In this document: one piece after another, positions 1-7,422 of the stretch
Layout of the letters: every line of letters starts with the position of its first letter
How positions within the stretch are numbered: position 1 is the first letter of the stretch
Assembly: GCA_020430675.1 (NCBI GenBank)
Contig: JAGQJJ010000036.1
Span: forward strand, 1 to 14,163
DNA: 14,163 bases
Direction of reading: 5' to 3'
Source of the DNA: Myxococcales bacterium
Lineage (GTDB): Bacteria; Myxococcota; Bradymonadia; UBA7976; UBA1532
Translations under genes and position numbers: made by a program
The notes under the pieces: model-generated
What the model was told of the DNA's origin: nothing
Databases searched by the model: none
Seen by the model: only the letters and a program-made list of their open reading frames with translations

Positions 1-323
1 CGGTGGGCATGCTGCCGTACGGCATCAAGAAGCGAGTGGAGTTGGGCCGGGCGTTGGCGATGCAGCCGTCGTTGTTGCTGCTCGACGAACCGGCCGCCGG
101 GCTCAACCAGGAGGAGACCGAGGCGCTTGCTCGCTATCTGCTCGACATCAAAGAAGAAATGGGCATCACCCAGATCCTCATCGAACACGAGCTGCGCTTT
201 GTGCTCGAGCTGGCCGACCGCGTGGCGGTCCTCGACTTTGGCCAGAAGATCGCCGACGGCCCACCCGCCGAGGTGCGCGCCGATCCGGCGGTGACCGAAG
301 CCTACCTCGGGGGCGCGCTGTGA
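1..323 (+). CDS. Branched-chain amino acid-type ABC transporter ATP-binding protein (LivG-like), 3' end only
   Basis: C-terminal part of a LivG-class ATPase that energises a LivHM permease at the cytoplasmic face of the inner membrane. The gene enters from the left edge in frame 3; the GTG at position 3 is an internal codon, not a start. Visible are a LivG-style signature region (LPYGIKKRVELGRAL), Walker B with D-loop (LLLLDEPAAGLN), the switch histidine in LIEHEL (His codon 186-188), and the C-terminal EAYLGG that marks LivG/LivF proteins. Walker A lies outside the window. The stop (321-323) overlaps the GTG of the acyl-CoA ligase by 4 bp, so the two are translationally coupled. Family assignment is secure. 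LivG rather than LivF rests on the LPYG signature and on LivHM downstream. The substrate cannot be read from this fragment. Confidence 0.9.
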   Translation, partial: VGMLPYGIKKRVELGRALAMQPSLLLLDEPAAGLNQEETEALARYLLDIKEEMGITQILIEHELRFVLELADRVAVLDFGQKIADGPPAEVRADPAVTEAYLGGAL

Positions 324-2134
324 AGGCCATCGACCTCACGCTGCCCGGCCGCCTGAACACGCTGGCCGACGCCCACCCCACGCGCACCGCGCTGCGCGTC
401 AAGCGGCTGGGCGTCTGGCAGCCCTTCACCTGGGCCGATTACCGCCGCGAAGTCGCCGCTTGCGCTGCCGCGCTCGCCGAGCAGGGCATCACCGCGGGCG
501 ACCACGTCGCCATCCTCAGCGACAACCGCCCCGAGTGGCTCTTTGCCGACCTGGGCGCCCAAGCGCTTGGCGCCCGCGGCGTCGGCATCTACCAGACCAA
601 CCCCGCCGAAGACGTGGCCTACGTGCTGCACCACAGCGGCACCAAGATCCTGTTCTGCGAGGACCAGGAGCAGGTCGACAAGGCCATCGAAGTCGCCGAT
701 GAGACGCCCTCGGTGACCCGGATCATCGTCTTTGAACCGCGTGGCACGAAGCACTACGCCGACCCGCGGCTGATGACGTGGGACGACTTCCGCGTCCGCG
801 GCCTGGCCCTGCACGACGCCGACCCGGCCGCCTTCACCCGCCGGGTGCAGGCGCTCGACCCCGACGCGGCGGCGATGGTGGTCTACACCTCGGGCACCAC
901 CGGCCAGCCCAAAGGCGCGCTGCTCTCGGGCCGCAACACGCTTGAGATCGCCGCTGGCGTCGCGCCCCTGCTCGGCGCTTCGCCCACCGACGAGCTGCTC
1001 AGCTACCTGCCGCTCTGCCACGTCGCCGAGAAGATCTTCACCCTCTTCGTGCCGCTCACCGCCGGCTGCGTGGTCAACTTCGGCGAGTCGATCGACACCG
1101 TGCGCGCCGACCTGCGCGAGATCTCGCCCACCATCTTTCTCGGCGTGCCCCGCATCTGGGAGAAGATGAACGCGGGCGTCGTGCTGCGCATGCGCGACAG
1201 CTCGTGGCTCAAGCGCCGTCTCTTCGGCTGGGCCGCGCGCGTCGGCCGGGCCATCGCCGATCGCCGCCGCGCCGGCGACAAACGCGCGCTTGACGCGATC
1301 GCCTGGGCGCTGGCCGACTTCCTCGTCTTCCGCCCGCTGCAAGAGCGCCTGGGCCTGCGCCGCTGCCGCATCCCGGTCACCGGCGCCGCCCCGCTCTCGG
1401 CAGAGCTGATCAGCTGGTTTCACGGCGTCGGCGTGCCGGTGCTCGAAGCCTACGGCCAGACCGAATGCGCTGGCGCCAGCCACCTCAACCCGCCCGGCCG
1501 CGAGCGCATCGGCACCGTCGGCCAGCCGCTGCCCGGCGTCGAGCAGCGCATCGCTGAAGACGGCGAGATCCTGATGCGCGGCCCGCATGTCTTCCTCGGC
1601 TACCTGCACAACCCCGAGGCCACCGCCAGCACCGTGGTCGACGGCTGGCTGCACACCGGCGACATCGGCGACTTCGACGCCGACGGCTACCTGCGCATCA
1701 CCGGGCGCAAGAAAGAGATCATCATCACCGCCGGCGGCAAGAACCTCTCGCCCGAGCGCATCGAAAACGCCCTGAAAACCAGTCCTTACATCAAGGAGGC
1801 CGTCGCGATCGGCGACCGCCGCAAATACGTCGCCGCGCTCATCCAGATCGACGCCGACGCGGTCGGCGACTGGGCCACGCGCCGCGGCCTGCCCTATACC
1901 TCGTTTGCCGATCTGACCCGCCGCGAAGAGGTCATCGCGCTCATCCGCGCCGAGGTCGACGCGATCAACGACCGCCTCGCCCGCGTCGAGACCGTGCGCA
2001 CCTTCCGCCTCTTCGAAAAAGAGCTGCACCAGGATGACGGCGAGCTGACCGCCACCCAGAAGGTGCGCCGGCGCGCCATCACCGAGCTCTACGCCGACCT
2101 GATCGAAGACCTGTACCGAGGCAAGGCCGCATGA
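320..2134 (+). CDS. AMP-dependent long-chain fatty acid-CoA ligase (FadD/COG1022 type) inside the Liv operon
   Basis: 604-residue member of the adenylate-forming superfamily, expected to activate a carboxylic acid with ATP and join it to CoA. Motifs in order: P-loop YTSGTTGQPKG at residues 189-199; YGQTE at 378-382; HTGDIGDFDADGYLRITGRK with the hinge near 456; and KEIIITAGGKNLSP, carrying the C-terminal catalytic region. The length fits bacterial long-chain acyl-CoA synthetases. The GTG at 320 is chosen because the N-terminus then begins like family members (TLPGRLN...ALRVKRLGVWQPFTW) and because it overlaps the upstream stop by 4 bp; a G-rich stretch at 309-314 could serve as ribosome binding site. 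The gene also overlaps livH by 4 bp (ATGA). Its place between LivG and LivH suggests the transporter imports an acid that is then CoA-activated (inference). The exact acyl chain preference is unknown. Confidence 0.92.
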   Translation: MKAIDLTLPGRLNTLADAHPTRTALRVKRLGVWQPFTWADYRREVAACAAALAEQGITAGDHVAILSDNRPEWLFADLGAQALGARGVGIYQTNPAEDVAYVLHHSGTKILFCEDQEQVDKAIEVADETPSVTRIIVFEPRGTKHYADPRLMTWDDFRVRGLALHDADPAAFTRRVQALDPDAAAMVVYTSGTTGQPKGALLSGRNTLEIAAGVAPLLGASPTDELLSYLPLCHVAEKIFTLFVPLTAGCVVNFGESIDTVRADLREISPTIFLGVPRIWEKMNAGVVLRMRDSSWLKRRLFGWAARVGRAIADRRRAGDKRALDAIAWALADFLVFRPLQERLGLRRCRIPVTGAAPLSAELISWFHGVGVPVLEAYGQTECAGASHLNPPGRERIGTVGQPLPGVEQRIAEDGEILMRGPHVFLGYLHNPEATASTVVDGWLHTGDIGDFDADGYLRITGRKKEIIITAGGKNLSPERIENALKTSPYIKEAVAIGDRRKYVAALIQIDADAVGDWATRRGLPYTSFADLTRREEVIALIRAEVDAINDRLARVETVRTFRLFEKELHQDDGELTATQKVRRRAITELYADLIEDLYRGKAA

Positions 2135-3081
2135 GCGAGCTGCTGCAATACCTGGTCGCCGGCATCGGCCTCGGCAGCGTCTACGCCCTGGTCGCGCTCG
2201 GCTTTGTGGTCATCTACCGCGCCAGCCAGGTCTTCAACTTCGCCCACGGCGAGCTGCTCAGCTTTGGCGCGCTGCTGATGGTCTGGATGAGCGCGCCGCC
2301 GGCCGATCCCGACGCCGCCCTGGGCCTGGGCGCGCCCGAGGTCAGCGGCCTGGGCCTGCCTTGGGGCCTCGCGTTGGTGCTGGCCATCGGCGCGACCGGC
2401 GTGCTCGCCGCGCTCATCGAACGCATCGCCCTGCGTCCGCTGGTCGGCCGGCCGGTCTTTGTGCCCATCATCATCACGCTGTTCATCGGCTTTCTGCTGC
2501 GCACCGGCCTCATCCTGGCCTTCGGCGCCGGCCCAATGCCCCTGCGCACGCCGTGGGATCCGATGGCCCGCTTCGATGTCGGCGGCGCCGCCATCGACTA
2601 CAGCGCCGCCTCGGTCATCGGCGCCACCGCCGTCGCCCTGATCGCCTTCTTTGCCCTGCTGCGCTTCTCGCGCCTCGGCATCGCCATGCGGGCCACCGCC
2701 GGCGATCAGGAGGCCAGCCTGGGGGTCGGCATCCCCGTCGGCCGCATCTTCGGCGCGAGCTGGTTCATCGCCGGGGCCTTCGCCGCCCTGGCGGGCATCT
2801 TCCTGGGCATGTTCCCGCGCAACGTCGACGCGAACCTGGGCTTCGTCGCCCTGCGCGCCTTCCCGGCGGTCATCGTCGGCGGCCTCGAGTCGCCCACCGG
2901 CGCGGTCATCGCCGGCCTGCTGCTCGGCGTGCTTGAGGTGCTCACCGCCGGCTACGTCAACGACTCGTTCGGCGAGATGAGCAAGAACTTCCACGCCGTG
3001 CTGCCCTATCTGGTCATGATCGGCGTGCTGGTCGTGCGGCCCTACGGCCTGTTCGGCCGCCGGCGGGTGGAGCGCCTCTGA
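2131..3081 (+). CDS. livH: Branched-chain amino acid-type ABC transporter permease LivH
   Basis: 316-residue integral membrane permease of the LivH family, one half of the heterodimeric channel of a branched-chain amino acid (HAAT-type) importer in the inner membrane. The N-terminus GIGLGSVYALVALGFVVIYR followed by FNFAHGELLSFGALLM is the LivH hallmark. The rest is a series of about eight hydrophobic segments, with the cytoplasmic ATPase-contact loop in the MRATAGDQEASLGVGIPVGR region, and FPAVIVGGLESPTGAVIAGLLLGVLE near the C-terminus as in the family. Its ATG overlaps the ligase stop (ATGA) and GAGG lies at 2118-2121. It is followed by livM with a 1-bp overlap (TGATG). Substrates of this family include amino acids, amides, urea and aromatic or short acids, so a specific substrate is not assigned. 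Confidence 0.94.
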   Translation: MSELLQYLVAGIGLGSVYALVALGFVVIYRASQVFNFAHGELLSFGALLMVWMSAPPADPDAALGLGAPEVSGLGLPWGLALVLAIGATGVLAALIERIALRPLVGRPVFVPIIITLFIGFLLRTGLILAFGAGPMPLRTPWDPMARFDVGGAAIDYSAASVIGATAVALIAFFALLRFSRLGIAMRATAGDQEASLGVGIPVGRIFGASWFIAGAFAALAGIFLGMFPRNVDANLGFVALRAFPAVIVGGLESPTGAVIAGLLLGVLEVLTAGYVNDSFGEMSKNFHAVLPYLVMIGVLVVRPYGLFGRRRVERL

Positions 3082-4151
3082 TGCCGACCCGCAAGCTCGT
3101 CACCCGCTACGCCGATGACCTGGCGCTCTTCCCCGACCGCTACCACAAGCTCGGGCTCGCGGTGGCGCTGGGCCTCGCCGTGGTCTTCCCGTTCATCAGC
3201 GACGCCTATTGGATGAGCGTGGCGCACACCGGCCTGATCGCGGTGGTCGGCGCGACGTCGATGATGATCCTGACCGGCTTCTGCGGCCAGGTCAGCCTGG
3301 GCCATGCGGCCTTCCTGGCGCTGGGCGCCTATACCGTCGCCATTCTGGGCGGCGTCTTCGGCTGGCCCTTCTGGCTGGCCCTGCCCGTCGCCGGCCTCGT
3401 CGCCGCCGCGGTCGGCCTCGCCGTCGGGCCGTTTGCCTTGCGCCTCGAAGGGCTCTACCTCGCCATCGTCACCGTCGGCCTGCTGTTCTTGGTTGAGCAC
3501 CTGCTGCGCAACGGCCTCGAGATCGCGTTTGGCAAGGAGTACCTCACGGTGCCGATGCACACGCTGCTCGGTGACGCCGACGACCCGCTGGGCAGCTTCC
3601 GCGCCGACGGCCTGCTCGACGCCGGGCAGAAGCTCTACTTTCTCTTTGTCGCCCTCGCTGGCGGCACCCTCTGGATCAGCAAGAACCTGCAGCGCAGCCG
3701 CACCGGCCGGGCGATGATGGCCGTGCGCGACCGCGATCTGGCGGCCGCGGTGCTCGGCGTCGACCCGGCGCGCACCAAGTTCCTCGCTTTTGGGCTCTCT
3801 TCGTTTCTGGCCGGCATCGCCGGTGGCATGTACGCCTTCGCCCACCCGGTGGTCACGCTCGAACCCTTCAACCTGAAGATGAGCGTTGAGTACATCGCGA
3901 TGGTCGTGCTTGGCGGCGTCGGCACCACGTTCGGCGCGGCCTGGGGCGCGTTGGCCTATACCATCCTGCTGCCCGTCGCCGAGACGCTCGGCGAGCATCT
4001 GCCGTTCCCGGAAGGCTTCAGCAGCGAGCATCAAGCCATCGTGCTGCTCTTCCCTGCGCTCTGCCTGTTTCTGGTCTTCGAGCCGCTCGGCCTGCTTGGC
4101 ATCTGGCTCAAGCTCAAGCGCTACTTCGCCGCCTGGCCATTTCGATACTGA
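3081..4151 (+). CDS. livM: Branched-chain amino acid-type ABC transporter permease LivM
   Basis: 356-residue partner permease of LivH. The family motif GQVSLGHAAFLALGAYT lies around residues 70-86. The ATPase-coupling loop AVRDRDLAAAVLGVDPARTK is followed by AFGLSSFLAGIAGGMYAFAHP, and several further hydrophobic helices end in LCLFLVFEPLGLLGIWL. The N-terminal 40 residues before the first helix are polar, with a Tyr/Asp-containing stretch, as in many LivM proteins. A GGTGGAG ribosome binding site sits at 3066-3072, 8 nt before the ATG. It is the last gene of the operon. Its final 31 bp are antisense to the 3' end of the dehydrogenase on the other strand, and no hairpin/T-tract terminator separates them. 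LivF and a periplasmic binding protein do not follow, which is unusual for a full Liv set. Confidence 0.94.
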   Translation: MPTRKLVTRYADDLALFPDRYHKLGLAVALGLAVVFPFISDAYWMSVAHTGLIAVVGATSMMILTGFCGQVSLGHAAFLALGAYTVAILGGVFGWPFWLALPVAGLVAAAVGLAVGPFALRLEGLYLAIVTVGLLFLVEHLLRNGLEIAFGKEYLTVPMHTLLGDADDPLGSFRADGLLDAGQKLYFLFVALAGGTLWISKNLQRSRTGRAMMAVRDRDLAAAVLGVDPARTKFLAFGLSSFLAGIAGGMYAFAHPVVTLEPFNLKMSVEYIAMVVLGGVGTTFGAAWGALAYTILLPVAETLGEHLPFPEGFSSEHQAIVLLFPALCLFLVFEPLGLLGIWLKLKRYFAAWPFRY

Positions 4152-5722
4152 TCGAAATACTCGGCCCAGCGCGACTCGGCCGCCTCGCCGAACAGCAGAT
4201 CGCAGGCCGCGCGCAGCCCCGCGCTCTCGGCCAGTTCATCCCGGCGGCGAATCAGCGACAGCATCGTGCGGCGGCGCAAGAAGTCCTCGAAGTGCACGAT
4301 CAGCTCACGATCGGCCAGGTCAGCCAGCTCGGCGCGCAGATAAGGCGGCGCTTCGATGACGCGCTGGCCCATCGACGCATCGGCCTCGATGCGATCGAGC
4401 AGCTTCTCCGCATGCCGCCCATATCGCCGCCACAGATGCGCGGCGATCGCCGAGTCGACGCCCAGCTTCGCCGCCCGCGCCAGCATCGCGTCGCGCTCGG
4501 CCGCCGGCGGCTCGCCAAACCAGGGCTGCGCGTCATGGCGCACGTCGACGCCGGCCTTGCGCACCGCGTCGATGACCTCGTGCCCCACATTGATGCAGTC
4601 GGTCAGCTTGCCGCCGAAGATGGTCAGATGCCCCTGCGCCGCGTCGACCTCGATGGCGTGCTTGCGCGACAGCTTCAGCCAGTCGACGTTCTTGACCTTT
4701 CGCCCGGCGCGCACCACCAGCGGCCGCACGCCCACGCGCTCGGCGATGATGTCATCATCGGTCAGCGGCGCGTGCGGGCGGATGCGCTTGCCCAGGTTGT
4801 CGAGCAGATACTCGCGATCGGCCTCCAGCACGCCCTCGTGTGGATCCTGCGTCACCGTATCGGTGGTGCCCACCGCGGTGCGATCGCCCATGGGAATGGC
4901 AAAAAACGGCCGCCGGTCATCGGTGAAAAACGCCAGCACCCGCTCGCCATGGCTCAACTGCGGCATGACGATATGCACGCCCTTCGAGAGCACATGCCGG
5001 TGCTGGGTCTCTTGATGGGACTCGTGGTTGAAGTCATCGGCAAAGGGCCCGGCGGCGTTGATCAGCACCCGGGCCTGCGCGACGAACGTGGCGCCCGAAG
5101 GCCCATCGCGCAGGTCGACCCGCCACTCGCCGCCCTCGCGCCGCGCGTCGACGGCTTCGATGTAATTGACCGCCGCCGCGCCCGCGTCGAGCGCGCTGCG
5201 CACGAAGCCGAAGACAAAGCGCGCGTCGTTGTCGACCAGCACCGACTCCGAATGCTCCATGCCTCGCAGCCCACGGGCGGTGTTGATCAGCGGCTCGATC
5301 TCGGACAGCTCGGCCAGCGACAGGCTGCGCGGTCGCTCGGTGAAGCAGGCGCCCAGGAACCAGTAGATCCAGGCGCCGATGTACAAGAGCCATGGCGGCA
5401 TGGGAAAGCCGCGCTCCAACAGGGTCAGGAACCGGATCTCTCGCACGCTCGATGGGAAGGCCCGCATGAGCTGATTGCGCGAACGGCAAAGGCTCAAGAC
5501 CAGCCCGATCTCACCCGATTGCATGTACTTGAAGCCGCCCCAGGCCAGGTTCGACGAAGCCTGGCTGGTGCAGCTTGCAAAGTCGCCGCGCTCGACGAGG
5601 CCCACGCGCACGCCGCGTCTGGCGAGCGCGGCCGCAGAGACCGCGCCGTTGATGCCGCCGCCGACGATCAAGACATCGAACGCCTCTTCGCGCAGGCGGC
5701 GCAGGTTCTCATCCCTCAGCAT
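4121..5722 (-). CDS. glpD: FAD-dependent glycerol-3-phosphate dehydrogenase/oxidase (GlpD family)
   Basis: 533-residue flavoprotein expected to oxidise sn-glycerol 3-phosphate to dihydroxyacetone phosphate and pass electrons to the membrane quinone pool (or to oxygen in oxidase variants). The FAD-binding dinucleotide fold is at the N-terminus (VLIVGGGINGA, residues 17-27). TSQASSNLAWGG follows at 52-63 (the classic GlpD has SSKLIHGG here). INAAGPFADD lies at 221-230, GVRPL near 331-335 and FGGKLTD at 369-375. A C-terminal alpha-helical DAO_C domain ends in DFLRRRTMLSL. An in-frame ATG at 5797 would add 25 low-complexity residues. The start at 5722 is preferred because GAGAGGA sits 5 nt upstream (5728-5734) and the protein then begins just before the FAD fold. 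It is transcribed alone, divergent from the hydrolase-methyltransferase and convergent with livM. Confidence 0.92.
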   Translation of the reverse strand: MLRDENLRRLREEAFDVLIVGGGINGAVSAAALARRGVRVGLVERGDFASCTSQASSNLAWGGFKYMQSGEIGLVLSLCRSRNQLMRAFPSSVREIRFLTLLERGFPMPPWLLYIGAWIYWFLGACFTERPRSLSLAELSEIEPLINTARGLRGMEHSESVLVDNDARFVFGFVRSALDAGAAAVNYIEAVDARREGGEWRVDLRDGPSGATFVAQARVLINAAGPFADDFNHESHQETQHRHVLSKGVHIVMPQLSHGERVLAFFTDDRRPFFAIPMGDRTAVGTTDTVTQDPHEGVLEADREYLLDNLGKRIRPHAPLTDDDIIAERVGVRPLVVRAGRKVKNVDWLKLSRKHAIEVDAAQGHLTIFGGKLTDCINVGHEVIDAVRKAGVDVRHDAQPWFGEPPAAERDAMLARAAKLGVDSAIAAHLWRRYGRHAEKLLDRIEADASMGQRVIEAPPYLRAELADLADRELIVHFEDFLRRRTMLSLIRRRDELAESAGLRAACDLLFGEAAESRWAEYFDQYRNGQAAK

Positions 5723-5832
5723 GCGCGTCCTCTCCCGGGGCCTCTCTGGCGTGCGCGGCGGCGCATGGTAGCAGATGCGCGCCAATCGCGGCCGCATTTG
5801 ATAGAACCGAGCGACGTTGCGCTGGAGCCTTC
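5723..5832. other. Divergent intergenic region (glpD / hydrolase-methyltransferase), 110 bp
   Basis: This spacer must carry the start signals for both divergent genes. I found a ribosome binding site for each (5728-5734 minus, 5823-5827 plus). I found no convincing -35/-10 pair on either strand and no clear operator palindrome. The only relatively AT-rich patch is around 5798-5806 (catttgata). Confidence 0.5.
5728..5734 (-). promoter_or_regulatory. Ribosome binding site deciding the GlpD start
   Basis: Read on the minus strand this is GAGAGGA, ending 5 nt before the ATG at 5722. It supports the shorter start over the in-frame ATG at 5797. Confidence 0.7.
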
Positions 5833-7419
5833 ATGACCCCCGAACCCGTCGTGCACCTGATCGAAGTCCCCGGCGGTCGCATCGCCGTCGCCGAGCGTGG
5901 CGCCGGCGCGCCCGTCGCGCTGCTGCCGGGCTGCGGACGCCCGGCCACCGACCTCGATCGCGTCGCCGAAGCCCTCGCCGACGCGGGCTACCGCGCGCTC
6001 TCGATCGACCACCGCGGCGTTGGCCAGAGCCAGGGCTTCTACCCCCACCCCACGCTCGGCGCCATGGCAGACGATGTCATCGCGGTGCTCGACGCGCTGG
6101 GCATCGACCGGGCCGATCTGGTCGGCCACGCGCTCGGCAACCGCGTCGCGCGCGCCATCGCCACCGCGCACGGCGAGCGCGTGGGCAAGGTGGTGCTGCT
6201 GGCCGCCGGCGGTCAGGCCGAACCCGAGGTCAATGCCCCCGAGGTCTGGCGCGCGGTCTTTTTTCTGCCCCGCGACGATCCCAAGCGCGTCGCCGCCATC
6301 GCCGAAGGGTTCTTCGCCCCCGGCAACGACCCCACGGTCTGGCTCGATTGGTGGCCCCAGGCAGCGATGATGCAGATGACCGCCAGCGCCGCGACCGCTG
6401 AAGAGGACTGGTGGCTCGGCGGAGAAGCGCAGCTCTTTGTGGTGCAAGGCGCGCTTGACCGCATGGCGCCGCCGGCAAACGCGCAGGCCCTCGCCCGCGA
6501 TGCCGCCGACCGGACGCGGGTGGTGACCATCGAAGGCGCGGGCCACGAGCTGATCACCGAGCGCACGCCCGAGGTTGTCGCCGCGGTGCTCGAAGGGCTG
6601 ACCGCGCCGCCGCCGGACCCGCCGCCGCCCAGCGCGGTGCGCCGGGGCCTGATGGGCGGCGACGAGTTCATCTCGCTGCTCGAGAGCCGCACGCTGCAAA
6701 AGCACGCCGGATTTTTTGCCGACGTGCTCAAGCCCGGAATGCGCGTGCTCGACCTCGGCTGCGGCCCCGGCGGCATCACCCGCGGCATCGCCGACGCCGT
6801 CGCGCCGGGCGAGGTGGTCGGCGTCGATCCGGTTGACGGGCTGCTGCGCCGCGCCCTGCTCGGCCGGGGTGAGCGGCCCCGCCTGCACTACCTTCAAGCG
6901 AGCGCCTACGCCTTGCCCTTCGCCGACGCCCGCTTCGACGCCGCGCTGCTGCACACCGTGCTGATGCACCTTGAACGCCCCGTCGACGCGCTGCGCGAAG
7001 TGCGCCGCGTGCTGCGGCCTGGCGGCCTTGTCGCGGTCTGCGACGGCGACTGGGGCGCCGACCTGCGCGCGCCGACGCTGCCCATGCTCGATCAAGGCGA
7101 CCAGGTCTCGATCCGTGGCGCCCGCGCCCAAGGCATGGACATCTACTTCGGCCGCAAGCACAAAGCGGTGCTGCGCCGGGCGGGCTTTGTCGACCCCCAG
7201 GTCAGCCTCGGCGCCGAGATCTGGTCCACGCCTGAAGAGACCCGCGGCATGGGCGACCTCGTCGCGAAGATGATCACCACCGAGGCGAAGCGCATGAAAG
7301 CGCCGCCCGAGCCCTTCCTGGTCAACATGGTCACCCAGGCCTGGCGGGCCTGGGGCGCGCACCCCGACGCCTTTTTTGCGCGCACCCGCTGCGAAGCCAT
7401 CGCCTGGCGGCGGGACTGA
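5833..7419 (+). CDS. Fused alpha/beta-hydrolase and SAM-dependent methyltransferase
   Basis: 528-residue two-domain protein. Residues 1-255 form an alpha/beta-hydrolase fold with an early HG-like turn (LLPGCGRP), a DHRGVGQS strand-turn, and the nucleophile elbow GHALG at 98-102, where Ala100 occupies the usual serine position. The other triad members are present: Asp209 in QGALDRMAPP and His238 in GAGHEL. A proline-rich linker (PPPDPPPP, about 259-266) leads to a class I methyltransferase (about 275-528) with SAM motif I VLDLGCGPGG at 305-314, an acidic residue in VVGVDPVDG, and LREVRRVLRPGGLVAVCDGD. It resembles the UbiE/Methyltransf_11 group. TGGAG at 5823-5827, 5 nt before the ATG, supports the start. 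Substrates are unknown. Without the nucleophile the hydrolase half may be a binding domain or use non-covalent chemistry. The gene ends 3 bp from the convergent UbiB-like gene. Confidence 0.88.
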   Translation: MTPEPVVHLIEVPGGRIAVAERGAGAPVALLPGCGRPATDLDRVAEALADAGYRALSIDHRGVGQSQGFYPHPTLGAMADDVIAVLDALGIDRADLVGHALGNRVARAIATAHGERVGKVVLLAAGGQAEPEVNAPEVWRAVFFLPRDDPKRVAAIAEGFFAPGNDPTVWLDWWPQAAMMQMTASAATAEEDWWLGGEAQLFVVQGALDRMAPPANAQALARDAADRTRVVTIEGAGHELITERTPEVVAAVLEGLTAPPPDPPPPSAVRRGLMGGDEFISLLESRTLQKHAGFFADVLKPGMRVLDLGCGPGGITRGIADAVAPGEVVGVDPVDGLLRRALLGRGERPRLHYLQASAYALPFADARFDAALLHTVLMHLERPVDALREVRRVLRPGGLVAVCDGDWGADLRAPTLPMLDQGDQVSIRGARAQGMDIYFGRKHKAVLRRAGFVDPQVSLGAEIWSTPEETRGMGDLVAKMITTEAKRMKAPPEPFLVNMVTQAWRAWGAHPDAFFARTRCEAIAWRRD

Positions 7420-7422
7420 CGG

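Noticed and set aside
302..2029. Long minus-strand open frame (575 codons) opposite the acyl-CoA ligase
   Set aside because: It is antisense to a gene with clear adenylation motifs. Its translation is low-complexity (Gly/Ala/Asp/Arg/Val) and typical of GC-rich shadow frames.
3042..4034. Minus-strand open frame opposite livM
   Set aside because: Shadow of the LivM reading frame; composition is Gly/Glu/Arg/Ala-rich with no recognisable domain.
5723..5797. 25-residue N-terminal extension of GlpD
   Set aside because: It is Arg/Pro-rich, lies before the FAD fold and would contain the ribosome binding site of the better-supported ATG at 5722.
4292..5836. 514-codon plus-strand open frame opposite glpD
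   Set aside because: It mirrors almost the whole GlpD gene. Its product is His/Arg/Ala-rich without motifs, while the minus strand has an FAD fold and a good ribosome binding site.
5716..7362. 548-codon minus-strand open frame opposite the hydrolase-methyltransferase
   Set aside because: The plus strand carries SAM motif I and hydrolase-fold motifs; the minus product has no family features.
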